From Ignavibacteria bacterium (GTDB taxonomy: Bacteria; Bacteroidota; Ignavibacteria; Kapaibacteriales; Kapaibacteriaceae): a stretch of DNA of 64,000 nucleotides. The first letter of the stretch is position 1, and each line of letters opens with the position of its first letter. Below, piece after piece: positions 1-9,388 of the stretch. The stretch is taken from contig CANMBE010000001.1 in the NCBI GenBank assembly GCA_947495975.1, positions 176,964-240,963 of the forward strand, written 5' to 3'. Made by a program: the position numbers and the translations under genes. The notes under the pieces were generated by a model that ran no database searches, was not told the DNA's origin, and saw only the letters and a program-made list of their open reading frames with translations.

Positions 1-1525
1 ATTGCACAATCTCAGACTTCTTACCATTGGCATTTTGAAGTACGTCAAAGATGTACGGTTCATCTCGAGCAGACAGATTTCCTGCAACCGGAATTTCGAG
101 ATTGCGATTTACCCATTGTACACCGGCGCCACCTGATGCAGATGCTGATGCGCCAGAGCCATTCGTAATGTTTGCAGTGCCTGGCTTCTTCGCGATTTCC
201 GTTGTGCCTGTAGCAGGCGAAACCTGGAACGGAAGTGAAATCTTCGCAAGCTTGTCAAAGACACGGACAACAGTCTTGAGATCCGCAATCTTTGGTTCAG
301 CCGTAGGAATATTCGGTTTAACAACACGGACCGTGAAGCCCATACTTGCCTGATTCTGCATAAGCTCGCCCGATTGGTTAGGGCTAAGAATCATACTGAT
401 GTATGCATACAGCTTTGCCTGACGAGCAAGATCTGGATCAGAGTTTTGAAGTTCAATCACTCTCTTGTCAACTTCGTCGCGATATAGTCGACCAGAAATT
501 TGACTTGATTCAAACTTCGTTGTGAGCTCTCTCACTGGTACGTCGCTCATCGTGCGGTCAAGTTCTTTGATCACACTTCTAAGATCTTTCACTGTGAGTT
601 GCACTGTACCAATGTTGATTTTCTCTTCATCATCGGCTTGGACGTTTGTTGAATTCACGTCGCGCCGGATACCGAGGATCTTATTCGTACGAGAGAAGAA
701 GTGCAGCTTGTATATGCCGGTACGTCCTGATGGCTTAAACCGCGCCATAAAGGAGCGTACTTTGAGCGAAACAGGAAACTTGTTTGTTCCAGGAGCTAGA
801 GTTGTGTCGTGGTCATATCCATATTGTTGCTTTCCATCCATACCATTCCAGTATGACGTAAAGTCACCAACTGGTGCCTCCAGATTATAGACTGGGGCTG
901 CGGTTTGGAACCATCGAATGGTTTCTGGAAGATCAAGAGGGATGTTTGAATTTTTTAGCCAGTTTTGATCGAACGTAGCTAGCTGATAGCCAAGCATCGT
1001 CCAACCATGTGACTCTGTATTAACCCCTGTTCCTTTTTCAAGAATGTCACCAATTTCACCGTCTGTCGGGAAATCTGTGATGTTCTTGTTGTCATCTGAC
1101 GAGTGCCATATCTGGTAATAGATTTCTCGGACGTTAGAAGCAAGCACAAAATCGCGAAGACGATTTTCCTTCTGCCCCTTGTCTAGCTTCTCGTCCTTGA
1201 GAACCTTACTCAGGTCATTCATTACGTCTGTAACGCCTACCTCTACGAGGTATTCGCGCTCTTCCTTGATAAGATTCATGCCCGGCTGGTTAGCCCAAGC
1301 TGCATCCTTCAGTACAATCTGATCCTGCGGTCGGGTACTAAGACCCTCTACACCAGTACCGGTTTGGAGTTGCGCCAAGATCGATTGAACGATCTTCATC
1401 GACTCCTTTTGTTTCGCAATAAGATGCTCTTCCGCTTCATCTCTCTCCACAATAATGATGAGGAGTTCGAGAATTACAGCTAGATACAATACGAAATAGA
1501 CTTTTCCAGCTCCGCCCTTGGACAT
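1..1525 (-). CDS. GldM/PorM-like inner-membrane protein (3' end beyond window)
   Basis: The frame is open from an ATG at 1525 to the left edge (508 codons) with no stop, so the C-terminus is missing. A GGAGG Shine-Dalgarno lies 7 nt before the ATG. The protein has a short Gly/Lys-rich N-terminus (MSKGGAGK), one strong membrane helix at about residues 9-27, then a charged, probably periplasmic region of almost 480 residues with a Gly/Ser/Ala-rich linker near residue 455. One N-terminal helix plus a large periplasmic part of about 510-550 residues is the architecture of GldM/PorM, which with GldL forms the T9SS motor. Several T9SS cargo proteins in the window fit that idea. The identification is tentative: I recognise no diagnostic GldM motif, and gldL, normally immediately upstream, is not here. 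It could be another bitopic envelope protein. Confidence 0.5.
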   Translation of the reverse strand, partial: MSKGGAGKVYFVLYLAVILELLIIIVERDEAEEHLIAKQKESMKIVQSILAQLQTGTGVEGLSTRPQDQIVLKDAAWANQPGMNLIKEEREYLVEVGVTDVMNDLSKVLKDEKLDKGQKENRLRDFVLASNVREIYYQIWHSSDDNKNITDFPTDGEIGDILEKGTGVNTESHGWTMLGYQLATFDQNWLKNSNIPLDLPETIRWFQTAAPVYNLEAPVGDFTSYWNGMDGKQQYGYDHDTTLAPGTNKFPVSLKVRSFMARFKPSGRTGIYKLHFFSRTNKILGIRRDVNSTNVQADDEEKINIGTVQLTVKDLRSVIKELDRTMSDVPVRELTTKFESSQISGRLYRDEVDKRVIELQNSDPDLARQAKLYAYISMILSPNQSGELMQNQASMGFTVRVVKPNIPTAEPKIADLKTVVRVFDKLAKISLPFQVSPATGTTEIAKKPGTANITNGSGASASASGGAGVQWVNRNLEIPVAGNLSARDEPYIFDVLQNANGKKSEIVQ

Positions 1526-1587
1526 GGTGATCCTCCAGGTAGTGGGTTAAACAACAGGATCCCCTTCTGCCTCACATCTCCAACCGA

Positions 1588-1920
1588 TCACTTTACCTCA
1601 GTAGTTGGCGCAACAGCAGCTGTTTCCGTTGTTGGCGCAACTGCGGTTGACTTTACATCTTTGGCCTTCATAGAGCAGCAAGACGAAGAAGCGCTTGTCT
1701 TCTTTACCTTAACCGCAGTTGTTGAGCACGATGTGCTTTCTTCAGTTGAGCATTCCTTATCGGACATCTTTTTGGCTGCATTTGAAGTTGTGCTGCAGCA
1801 AGAAGAAGATTTTGCCTTCTTCACAGTTGCCTTTTCGTCACACTTCACACCACCAGCTATTGAGATAGCACACGAGGCTACTGCAACAAGTGCCATCATT
1901 GAGATCATTCGAATATTCAT
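1588..1920 (-). CDS. Small Cys-rich predicted lipoprotein, function unknown
   Basis: 110 residues from the ATG at 1920, which has GGAG 8 nt upstream; an in-frame TTG four codons earlier lacks a better site. The N-terminus is a signal peptide ending in VASC (Cys17), which fits a lipobox. The rest is Lys/Ser/Thr-rich with two SSSCC(S) units near residues 40 and 80, two further CS motifs between them, and two AVAPTTE repeats at the C-terminus. The Cys pairs suggest metal or redox binding, but no family is recognised. It lies between nrdJ and the gldM-like gene on the same strand, with 62 bp before the latter. Confidence 0.6.
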   Translation of the reverse strand: MNIRMISMMALVAVASCAISIAGGVKCDEKATVKKAKSSSCCSTTSNAAKKMSDKECSTEESTSCSTTAVKVKKTSASSSCCSMKAKDVKSTAVAPTTETAAVAPTTEVK

Positions 1921-2043
1921 GTCTGACTCCAAATCTCTTTGTTAAATTCACTGCCTTCGGTTACGTCTAAGGCATAAAATAGGCCCTAACTCCCTGTATT
2001 CCAAAGGAAATGCCGTTCCAATAAGCTGCCAAAGTACAACTTT

Positions 2044-5000
2044 TCAGCTGCAACCCGTCGTTGTCCCACAATTGATACACATCGTACAGGCCCCATTTCG
2101 AACAACCTGGGTAGACTGGCACTTGGAACATGACTCCCCTGTAAATCCCATTTTTTTGGGATCTAGCTTCTTTAGAAGGTCAAACTCCGATGATTGTTCG
2201 GACCCGCCAGACACAACTTCCATTACGTCGTCAAATGTGGCAGGGGGCTCACCAGACTCGCGATCCTTACTCTCTGCCTCGAGACTTGGCAATGTGGTTT
2301 GATCCACAGCGTTCACGTGAACAAAGTCTGTACGCTTCAGATAGTCGTAGCCAAGTGTGCGGAAAATGTAGTCAATAATGGATGTGGCGTTCTTGATTGC
2401 CTCGTGGCCATCTACAAAACCTGCGGGTTCGAAACGTGTAAACGTGAACGTGTCTACGAGCTCATCCAGAGGCACTCCGTATTGCAAGGCCTTTGAGGCA
2501 AGCACGGCAAAACAATTGAGAAGCCCCTTAAATGATGCTCCCTCTTTGTACATGTCAATGAAGATTTCGCCGAGCTGACCATCATCAAATTCACCGGTAC
2601 GGATGTATACCTTGTGTCCACCAACGGTGGCTTCGCGTACGAATCCATGCCGACGTTTTGGAAGGCGTCTTCGTTCTGCACGCTGGTAGACTCTCTCTAC
2701 GATAACTTTTTGCAAGGCCTTGTTGTCAACCGTTTCATCCCAATCATCCTTATCACCCAAGAGCACGAGTTCATCAAACTCGTCGGCGCTGGCATTGAGT
2801 GGCTGAGAAAGTTTTGAGCCATCACGATATAAAGCAATCGCTTTGAGCATCAGTCTCCACGATGCTGTGTGAACGTCGCCAACATTATCTACAGTGGCTT
2901 CGCTCGGCATGTTGATGGTCTTGGAGATTGCACCGCTGATAAACGGTTGTGCTGCCGCCATCATGCGAACGTGCGCCATGTAGTCGATATACCGCTCACC
3001 ATATTTACCGCACTTGTTTGCGCAGTCAAAAATAGGAAGGTGCTCATCCTTGATATGAGGAGCCCCTTCAATCATCATGGTACCACAAACAAAGCCGTTA
3101 GCTTCTTCTATTTGCTTTGACGTGAATCCAAGTGCAGAGAGTATGTCAAAGGTTGGATCGCTGAGTTGTACGTCAGAAAAACCTAGTGAGTGGCAGAGCT
3201 CTTCGCCCAATGTGTAGCGGTTAATAGTAAAGCGTAGATCGAAGGTTGCATCGAGTTGCTTTTCTATTGCCTCTAGTGCATCGTCCGTAAAGTTTAGCGC
3301 CTTCAATGCTTGGCGGCTAATATTTGGGCAACCGGCGAGTGTGCCATGCCCCTTACAATACTTCTCGATGTCATCTATCTGTTGGTCTGTGTAGCCGAGC
3401 TTTGTAAGCGCCTTGTGCACAGACTGATTTACGATCTTAAAGTAGCCTCCGCCGGAAAGCTTCTTGTACTTCACAATTGCGAAATCAGGCTCGATACCCG
3501 TTGTGTCACAATCCATGACAAGACCGATTGTACCCGTAGGTGCAATAACGGTGGACTGTGCGTTCCGGTAGCCGTGCTCTTCCCCAAGAGCAAGAGCACG
3601 ATCCCATGCCATACGGGCCGCTGTAAGAAGCTCGTCTGGGCAATGATTTGGATCTATCCCCTGTGGTCTAATTGTTAGACCTTCGTATTCCGCTTCCTCT
3701 GCGTTGTTTGCTGCACGCCTATGATTTCTGATAACGCGAAGCATGTCTTCGCGATTGTTTTTGAATTTTGGAAATGGCTTTACGTCACGTGCCATTTCTG
3801 CACTCGTTGCATATGATTCACCCGTCATGATCGATGAGATAGCACCACACAAGGCCAGAGCCTTTGGTGAGTCATAAGGAATTCCCATCATCATGAGCAC
3901 CGTTCCGAGGTTAGCATACCCAAGACCAAGTGTTCGGAAATCATAACTACGCTGCGCAACTTCTTTTGATGGGAATTGTGCCATCAACACAGAGATTTCA
4001 AGAACTACGGTCCACAAACGCACGGCGTGACGGTAGTCGTCAACCTTCATCGTCTGCGAATCTTCATCGTAGAAGTGTGCAAGGTTGAGCGATGCAAGAT
4101 TACATGCAGTATCATCAAGAAACATGTACTCAGAACATGGGTTGGATCCATTAATCCGGCCATCGTTTGGACAAGTGTGCCATTCATTGATTGTAGTGTC
4201 AAACTGCAATCCTGGATCCGCGCTCTTCCAAGAACTAAGATTAATCTTGTTCCAAAGATCACGCGCTCTAACTGTTGTGCCCTTAGAGCTGTCAGTCCGC
4301 CACGTAAGCTCCCACGTTCCATCGGTCATCACTGCTTCCATAAACTCATTCGTTACGCGAACGGAGTTGTTGGAGTTCTGACCCGAAACAGTTTGGTATG
4401 CTTCGCCTTCATAATGCGTATCAAACGATGCAAAATCAAGAGTGGTGACGCCTTGCTTAACAAGCGCCAACGTTCGTTGGATCATGTTGTATGGCAGACC
4501 ACGGTTAAGTGCGCGCTGAATCAAGACCCGCAGACGTTCGTTATTGCTTTCATCTGATCCACCTGTAAGCGCACTGTCAACAATTGCTTGGAGGTAGGTT
4601 GATGAAATCTTTGATCCAGCAACAAGAGCAGCAACCTTCTCTTCTTCTTTTGCTTTCCACTCTATGAATTTTTCGATGTCAGGGTGATCAACATTCACAA
4701 TCACCATCTTGGCCGCACGGCGTGTTGTTCCACCACTCTTGATCGCACCTGCGGCGCGGTCAAAGATTTTGAGGAAGGACATCAAGCCACTCGATACGCC
4801 TCCACCAGAGAGACGTTCTTGCTCGCCACGAAGGTTTGAAAAGTTTGAACCCGTGCCCGACCCATATTTGAAAATGCGAGCCTCGCGCGTAGCAAGATCA
4901 AAGATCCCGCCTTCGTTTACGAGATCGTCTTCAACGGATTGGATAAAACATGCATGGGGTTGCGGATGCGTATACGCATCCACCGAACGTGTTAGCTTCT

Positions 5001-5460
5001 TGCTGTCTGGATCAACATAATAATGCCCCTGCGCACTACCCGTAATTCCGTACGCAAAGTTCAGTCCAGTATTAAACCACTGCGGTGAGTTTGGTGCAGC
5101 CATCTGCTTGAGTAGCATATAGGCCATCTCGTCGTAGAATGCTTCAGCATCTTCTACGGTATCAAAGTACCCATACTTCTCACCCCACCATCTCCAACAG
5201 CCAGCCATCCTGTGCACAACTTGGCGCACCGAGGTTTCTGCTCCCGTTTCATCATTGCCTGTTGGTACTCCGGCCTTGCGGAAGTACTTCTGTGCAAGAA
5301 TATCTGTTGCTACCTGAGACCATGCTTCAGGTACTTCGATCTTCTCCATGCGGAAGATCTCTTTGCCACTTTGATTGCGAAGAACAGAGTCCTTCAGCGT
5401 ATACCGGAACATATCGTACGGGCTGGTGCCCGCCGTAGTAAACCGGCGCGAAATATTCAT
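2044..5460 (-). CDS. nrdJ: Adenosylcobalamin-dependent (class II) ribonucleoside-diphosphate reductase
   Basis: About 1138 residues. It reduces ribonucleotides to deoxyribonucleotides using an adenosylcobalamin-generated thiyl radical, so DNA synthesis does not need oxygen. Visible marks: the [20 protein letters not shown] motif in the catalytic barrel, the APTGTIG motif, and a Cys-rich C-terminal tail (CSKC, then CTMC and a further Cys) that would shuttle reducing equivalents. The size matches the large class II enzymes of the FCB group. No intein or frameshift is seen. The start is placed at the ATG at 5460, which has CGGAG 7-8 nt upstream; a TTG seven codons earlier also lies in frame. No NrdR box or cobalamin riboswitch was recognised upstream, only a strong GC hairpin. 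Confidence 0.95.
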   Translation of the reverse strand: MNISRRFTTAGTSPYDMFRYTLKDSVLRNQSGKEIFRMEKIEVPEAWSQVATDILAQKYFRKAGVPTGNDETGAETSVRQVVHRMAGCWRWWGEKYGYFDTVEDAEAFYDEMAYMLLKQMAAPNSPQWFNTGLNFAYGITGSAQGHYYVDPDSKKLTRSVDAYTHPQPHACFIQSVEDDLVNEGGIFDLATREARIFKYGSGTGSNFSNLRGEQERLSGGGVSSGLMSFLKIFDRAAGAIKSGGTTRRAAKMVIVNVDHPDIEKFIEWKAKEEEKVAALVAGSKISSTYLQAIVDSALTGGSDESNNERLRVLIQRALNRGLPYNMIQRTLALVKQGVTTLDFASFDTHYEGEAYQTVSGQNSNNSVRVTNEFMEAVMTDGTWELTWRTDSSKGTTVRARDLWNKINLSSWKSADPGLQFDTTINEWHTCPNDGRINGSNPCSEYMFLDDTACNLASLNLAHFYDEDSQTMKVDDYRHAVRLWTVVLEISVLMAQFPSKEVAQRSYDFRTLGLGYANLGTVLMMMGIPYDSPKALALCGAISSIMTGESYATSAEMARDVKPFPKFKNNREDMLRVIRNHRRAANNAEEAEYEGLTIRPQGIDPNHCPDELLTAARMAWDRALALGEEHGYRNAQSTVIAPTGTIGLVMDCDTTGIEPDFAIVKYKKLSGGGYFKIVNQSVHKALTKLGYTDQQIDDIEKYCKGHGTLAGCPNISRQALKALNFTDDALEAIEKQLDATFDLRFTINRYTLGEELCHSLGFSDVQLSDPTFDILSALGFTSKQIEEANGFVCGTMMIEGAPHIKDEHLPIFDCANKCGKYGERYIDYMAHVRMMAAAQPFISGAISKTINMPSEATVDNVGDVHTASWRLMLKAIALYRDGSKLSQPLNASADEFDELVLLGDKDDWDETVDNKALQKVIVERVYQRAERRRLPKRRHGFVREATVGGHKVYIRTGEFDDGQLGEIFIDMYKEGASFKGLLNCFAVLASKALQYGVPLDELVDTFTFTRFEPAGFVDGHEAIKNATSIIDYIFRTLGYDYLKRTDFVHVNAVDQTTLPSLEAESKDRESGEPPATFDDVMEVVSGGSEQSSEFDLLKKLDPKKMGFTGESCSKCQSTQVVRNGACTMCINCGTTTGCS

Positions 5461-5488
5461 GAAGCGACTCCGTGTGATCAAAATGTTC

Positions 5489-5506
5489 TACCCCCGAGGG
5501 GGGGTA
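5489..5506 (-). promoter_or_regulatory. GC-run hairpin in the nrdJ leader
   Basis: TACCCCC and GGGGGGTA arms around a GAG core form a very stable stem-loop about 30 bp upstream of the nrdJ ATG. On the nrdJ sense strand it follows a run of T. It could attenuate or protect the nrdJ message. The function is inferred only from position and stability. Confidence 0.4.
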
Positions 5507-5841
5507 AAAACCCTCACGATCACTCAGCCTAAAACCTCTACGGGGCGATATTTCCGCTGCGGAGCGGGAAATTTCCGGCCGTTCAAAGTAAAAAGGTGTT
5601 TGGTTGTGGGATCGTAAAGATATTTCGTTGCCTCTTGCGGCGTAAGCCGCTTTTCCTCTCCATGCTGCTAGATTCTTGGAGACAACGCTTGGCAAAATAA
5701 TGTGTTGGCGCGCTCACTTCAAGGGTATAAAAGTCCATGTGGAAAACTATAGAGTTATACGGGAGTTTTATAACGAGTTATCTCCGAATCACATCGAATT
5801 CTCAACAGATCTACTGGCGCTTCAACGCGTCGAAAAAAAGC

Positions 5842-5849
5842 TAGGTTGC
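5842..5849 (+). promoter_or_regulatory. Candidate -7 element (TAGGTTGC) four bases before the PAP2 ATG
   Basis: Two mismatches from TAnnTTTG. The four-base distance to the ATG is the same as at the P-type ATPase, hutU and haem/FG-GAP genes. If it is used, the mRNA would be leaderless. Confidence 0.3.
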
Positions 5850-5853
5850 GTTC

Positions 5854-6411
5854 ATGATCAACGCGCTTACTCATATCGATACATGGCTCTTCTACGCAAT
5901 CAATCATGGATTTTCAAACCCAGTGTTTGATATTCTCATGCCATTGATCACCAACGTCGCACTATGGTATCCGCTGTATGCGATAGGCATCATCGCCTTG
6001 CTAGTAAGGGGCTGGCAAGGTCGTTCCACTGTTGAAGGCCACAGATTTTTCTGGTGTGCGGCGTTGTTAGTCGTAGCGGTTGCTGTGCTTGACCAAACAA
6101 GCCACCGACTTTTAAAGGAAGTCATTGCCCGACCTCGGCCCTATCTCGTTTTAGCAAACGTCTTTCAACTTGTTGGATCTGGAGGGGGCTCCTTCCCAAG
6201 CAACCATGCAATGAATAACGCCGCGGTAGCGGTAATTCTTACGTGGTTTTTTCCCAATAAGCGTGTTGTCTTTTGGGCAATTGCTTTGGTAGTAGCTTTT
6301 TCACGCATCTATTGCGGGGTGCACTACCTAAGCGATGTGCTTGGCGGACTGATTATCGGTACAATTGGCGGACTATGTGCTATTGCGATAGCGCGGCGGT
6401 GGATGCGATAA
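5854..6411 (+). CDS. PAP2-family membrane phosphatase (undecaprenyl-diphosphatase-like)
   Basis: 185 residues, about five to six membrane helices. The three PAP2 signatures are present in order: K88 ... RP95-96, PSNHAM at 115-120 (the catalytic His is in this motif, with N replacing the usual G), and SR150-151 ... H157 ... D161. The family removes phosphate from lipid phosphates or diphosphates; small stand-alone members such as BcrC recycle undecaprenyl diphosphate. Which lipid this one uses cannot be read from the sequence. Its end overlaps the convergent hpnE by 32 bp. Confidence 0.85.
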   Translation: MINALTHIDTWLFYAINHGFSNPVFDILMPLITNVALWYPLYAIGIIALLVRGWQGRSTVEGHRFFWCAALLVVAVAVLDQTSHRLLKEVIARPRPYLVLANVFQLVGSGGGSFPSNHAMNNAAVAVILTWFFPNKRVVFWAIALVVAFSRIYCGVHYLSDVLGGLIIGTIGGLCAIAIARRWMR

Positions 6412-7681
6412 CGCCACTTCTTGCCGCGCCCTCCAATGTTGCTGGGAGACCCGTTGCAGTCCAGTCTCCGGCAAGAAACAGATTTGATGCCATACTTGTT
6501 AGTTCCGAAGCAGCCGGCCGCTCCTGAAGCATTTCTGGTGTAAGCAACGGCGTTGCATGCTTTTCCTTGATCACAAAGCCTCGCTTAAAGGTTGCAGAAG
6601 CCATTCCCGGGAAGAGCGTGCGCAACTCTGCGTCACAAAGCGCCACGATATCTTCAGAGTTTTCCATGACGATGCCAGACCCGGCGCTCACCGTAACAGC
6701 TACTAGCCCCTGTTGTATGCGGCGTTTATCAAAGACCCACTGAACAGTTGTACCCAATGCGGCTACAAAATCGGTCGGCATCCACTGCTTGTCATACCAT
6801 AGGTATACGCTAACTATAGGGCTGGATGGTGTTGCCTTTGCACGGAGTTGGTTCATGTCTGAGCCAATGAGTAATCGATGTAAAGCTCTTTGTGGTATGC
6901 AACTTATGACGCGGTCCGCGACTATTGATGTGCCGTTGGAGAGCCGAACCGAACAAACTTTGCCATCCAAAATCTCAAGTGCTTCAACACCAATTCCAAT
7001 GATGCAACGCCCTCCGCGTTCTGTCAGCCATTTTTCAAAGGGGCGAATCAATTCACTTAGACCTGTGGTTGGAATCAGGATCTGAGAATCATTGCTGGAC
7101 CCTAAAAACGCCAGGCTCATAACTGATACGAGAAGCTCTGCTGAGGCAGAGCTCAACGGGGCGTTGATCGTAGCCAGCACGATTGGCTCCCAGAAGCGCT
7201 TAATCGCGTCAGCTTGTTGTCCATGTTTGCGTAGGAATTCGGCGCAGGTAAGCCCCTTACCAGATGCCCATCCAAGTGAAATGAAGAGCGCCAGACGTAT
7301 TGCAGAAAGCCGTGCGTACACGGAAATGCCGCGCAACCGGAGGAGTCCAAGAACAAGGCCTCGTTTGCCTGGCAACGCAGATGAATCTAGGATATCTATT
7401 TGCGATGAGCTATCTACAAAGGCAACACGAAGCGATGCCTGTCTCTCTAGCAGGTGTTCAGTACCCAAAGTTTGAGCAACATGTAAGAGTGCGCGGTAAC
7501 ATCCCATCATTACATGCTGCCCGTTGTCTATCTCATCGCCCGATATACGGTCAACAAACGACCGAGCTCTGCCCCCCAGATATTGCCGCTCTTCAACTAC
7601 CACTACCGTTGCCCCACGCTTCGTGGCTTCTATTGCTGCTGCAATGCCAGACCAACCACCACCAATCACCAGTATCTTCAT
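6380..7681 (-). CDS. hpnE: Hydroxysqualene dehydroxylase-like FAD-dependent amine oxidase/desaturase
   Basis: 433 residues. The N-terminus is a Rossmann dinucleotide motif (VIGGGWSGIAAAIEA), and the C-terminus carries GDWTATGLPATLEGAARSG, the FAD-contacting signature of HpnE. HpnE reduces hydroxysqualene to squalene in the HpnC-HpnD-HpnE route that feeds hopanoid or other triterpenoid synthesis. Neither hpnC/hpnD nor a squalene-hopene cyclase gene is in this window, so the partners would have to lie elsewhere. A related carotenoid desaturase role is the main alternative. It converges on and overlaps the PAP2 gene. Confidence 0.85.
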   Translation of the reverse strand: MKILVIGGGWSGIAAAIEATKRGATVVVVEERQYLGGRARSFVDRISGDEIDNGQHVMMGCYRALLHVAQTLGTEHLLERQASLRVAFVDSSSQIDILDSSALPGKRGLVLGLLRLRGISVYARLSAIRLALFISLGWASGKGLTCAEFLRKHGQQADAIKRFWEPIVLATINAPLSSASAELLVSVMSLAFLGSSNDSQILIPTTGLSELIRPFEKWLTERGGRCIIGIGVEALEILDGKVCSVRLSNGTSIVADRVISCIPQRALHRLLIGSDMNQLRAKATPSSPIVSVYLWYDKQWMPTDFVAALGTTVQWVFDKRRIQQGLVAVTVSAGSGIVMENSEDIVALCDAELRTLFPGMASATFKRGFVIKEKHATPLLTPEMLQERPAASELTSMASNLFLAGDWTATGLPATLEGAARSGVIASTAALSQ

Positions 7682-7692
7682 ATTATGACTTT

Positions 7693-7955
7693 ATGGACGC
7701 TACATGGGCAGACTTTGAGAGGCTAAACTTACGCGTTGGTACGATAGTACAAGCTTAGGAATTTCCCGAAGCGCGCAAGCCAGCATACAAGTTATGGGTT
7801 GATATTGGAGGCGGAGAAGTTTACCGTTCTCATGCTCAACTCACAGATCTCTATGGCTTTCTGAGATTTTGGTAACGGGGTTCCACCGCCCGGATGGATC
7901 CGTTGTTCTCTCTGTTCCGCAATCAGAGATCCCCACAGGAACGCTGCTGAGATAG
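7693..7955 (+). pseudogene. csaA: Decayed csaA (tRNA-binding-domain secretion chaperone)
   Basis: Reading from the ATG at 7693 gives MDATWADFERLNLRVGTIVQ, then an in-frame TAG at 7756-7758. The same frame continues with EFPEARKPAYKLWVDIGG and AQLTDLYGF up to about 7860. From 7863, in another frame, the CsaA C-terminus follows (EILVTGFHRPDG ... PTGTLLR, stop at 7953-7955). These blocks match the start, middle and end of CsaA, a dimeric EMAP/tRNA-binding-fold protein of about 110 residues. About 25 residues of the middle (the VVAVVNFPPRQIGPF-like part) have been deleted and the frame shifted. It is therefore a pseudogene with one nonsense mutation and one frameshifting deletion, lying between hpnE and tRNA-Leu. 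Confidence 0.85.
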
Positions 7956-7974
7956 AATGTTGGGGCGATTTTCG

Positions 7975-7982
7975 TATCTTTG
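7975..7982 (+). promoter_or_regulatory. Candidate promoter element (TATCTTTG) of tRNA-Leu / tig-clpPX
   Basis: TATCTTTG fits TAnnTTTG and ends 7 nt before the first base of the tRNA, where a -7 element should lie. No clear -33 TTG at the usual spacing was seen. Confidence 0.45.
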
Positions 7983-7989
7983 CGGTTCT

Positions 7990-8070
7990 GCGGGAGTGGC
8001 GAAATGGCAGACGCACCAGACTTAGGATCTGGCGGGGCAACCTGTGAGAGTTCGAGTCTCTCCTTCCGCA
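7990..8070 (+). tRNA. tRNA-Leu (anticodon UAG)
   Basis: The acceptor stem GCGGGAG pairs with CTTCCGC (one G-U), with discriminator A at 8070. The D arm contains TGGCGAAATGGCAGACGC. The anticodon stem CCAGA/TCTGG encloses CTTAGGA, giving anticodon TAG. A long class II variable arm follows, and the T loop is GTTCGAGTC. The length of 81 nt fits a leucine tRNA. CCA is not encoded. Confidence 0.95.
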
Positions 8071-8104
8071 CAACTGTTACTGTTTGGCTACAAGGAACCT
8101 GAAT

Positions 8105-9370
8105 TTGGAACGCACCCTTAGCACGGTTGAAGCATGCACCCGTGAAGTTCGCATTGAACTTTCAGAAATCGACCTCAAGCCACATTTTGAAACGGCCTAC
8201 CTGGGCGCTCAGGCCAGCATTTCCCTTCCCGGATTCCGCAAGGGCAAGGTTCCGATTCCTATCATTAAGCAACGCTTTGCTCGAGATATCGAGAATGAAG
8301 CACTTGATACGATTGCGGATTCTGAGTTTCGACGTTTTGCCACTGAGGAAAAAATCCGCGTTGTTGGAAATCCAGCACTCACGGATATTCAGAAGTCGCC
8401 AAGCGGTGTAACGTTTACAATTCGGTTCGATATCATGCCTGACTTTGAACTTGGTTCATATCGTGGCCTTGTGGTTGACCGACACATCAAAACGGTAACT
8501 GAAGAAGACGTTCAGGCCGAAGTAGATCGCATTTGCCTTCGAGCTGCTACGTTTGAGCCTGCTGAGCAGATCATTAACTCGATGTTCGTAGCTACGATCT
8601 CCATGAACGAGCTCGACCGTGAAACGTCTATGCCTATCATCGGTGCCGAGGCAAAGGAAGAGCGTGTGTTCTTGGATGATGACAATGTGGACATGCACCT
8701 GCGCTCATCACTTGCCAACACCAAGGTTGGAGACACGTTCTCATATGTAGCCGAAACTGAAAATGAGAATCAGCAGCCGAGCAACTCTCGCGTAACTGTG
8801 ACGGACATTCAACGTGTTGCTCCTGCTGAGTTCACCAATGAATTTGTAGAGTTAATCACAGCAAATCGGTTCAAAACAACTGAAGAACTTCGCTCCGATA
8901 TTGAACGTCAGCTCAACGAATACTTCAATCAAGCTTCTCGCGAAAGCCTAGAGAACCAGATTGTAGATCAGCTTGTGAAATCGCATGAGTTTGAGATCCC
9001 CGAACCACTTGTCCATGCCGTTATTCACCAACTCTTTGACGACTTTAAAAAGCGCAATGAAGGGGCACCTGGCATCGAAAAGGTTACTGCTCATGACGTA
9101 GAACCACAGTTCCGTCCTTCAGCAGAGCGTATCGTACGTTGGGAGCTCATTCGCGATAAGATCATCGAAGCAGAAGGCATTGTTGCTACAGATGAAGACA
9201 TTGTGGCCGCATCCGGACGATATGGCCTTGAGGAAGAGCAACTTCGAATGATCATGCGTCAGAACCACACAGTTGAAGATCAGATACTTGCCGAGAAGGC
9301 TGTCCGCTCGATCATAGACTACGCTATTATTAATGACGTCAACGTAGACTCCGAACAACCTGTCATTTAA
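8105..9370 (+). CDS. tig: Trigger factor, ribosome-associated chaperone
   Basis: About 421 residues from a TTG at 8105, chosen because AAGGA lies 8 nt upstream; an in-frame TTG at 8084 would add seven residues but has no such site. The ribosome-docking signature GFRKGKVP is at about residues 43-50, preceded by the typical N-terminal beta-alpha fold. The length covers the PPIase-like middle and the helical chaperone C-terminus, although the PPIase part is divergent. It binds nascent chains at the ribosomal exit tunnel. It heads a tig-clpP-clpX cluster, 18 bp before clpP, and starts 34 bp after tRNA-Leu. Confidence 0.95.
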   Translation: MERTLSTVEACTREVRIELSEIDLKPHFETAYLGAQASISLPGFRKGKVPIPIIKQRFARDIENEALDTIADSEFRRFATEEKIRVVGNPALTDIQKSPSGVTFTIRFDIMPDFELGSYRGLVVDRHIKTVTEEDVQAEVDRICLRAATFEPAEQIINSMFVATISMNELDRETSMPIIGAEAKEERVFLDDDNVDMHLRSSLANTKVGDTFSYVAETENENQQPSNSRVTVTDIQRVAPAEFTNEFVELITANRFKTTEELRSDIERQLNEYFNQASRESLENQIVDQLVKSHEFEIPEPLVHAVIHQLFDDFKKRNEGAPGIEKVTAHDVEPQFRPSAERIVRWELIRDKIIEAEGIVATDEDIVAASGRYGLEEEQLRMIMRQNHTVEDQILAEKAVRSIIDYAIINDVNVDSEQPVI

Positions 9371-9388
9371 CGGAGCATAGAAAACACA

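Larger units (their letters stand above)
5461..5853. other. Divergent intergenic region between nrdJ and the PAP2 gene
   Basis: About 390 bp with no convincing gene. It holds a C/G-run hairpin at 5489-5506, an imperfect inverted repeat at about 5548-5570 (ATTTCCGCT facing AGCGGGAAAT), an AT-rich stretch around 5735-5790, and a TAGGTTGC element at 5842-5849 four bases before the PAP2 start. Overlapping small frames have no ribosome-binding site or protein-like composition. Confidence 0.6.

Noticed and set aside
3976..4557. 193-codon plus-strand frame
   Set aside because: Antisense to nrdJ, whose protein sequence is strongly conserved here.
2044..5460. Intein or split in nrdJ
   Set aside because: The protein reads through at normal family length without splice-junction motifs.
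5461..5700. Cobalamin riboswitch in front of the B12-dependent nrdJ
   Set aside because: No GCCACTG-type B12 box or the expected multi-stem architecture could be found; only simple hairpins.
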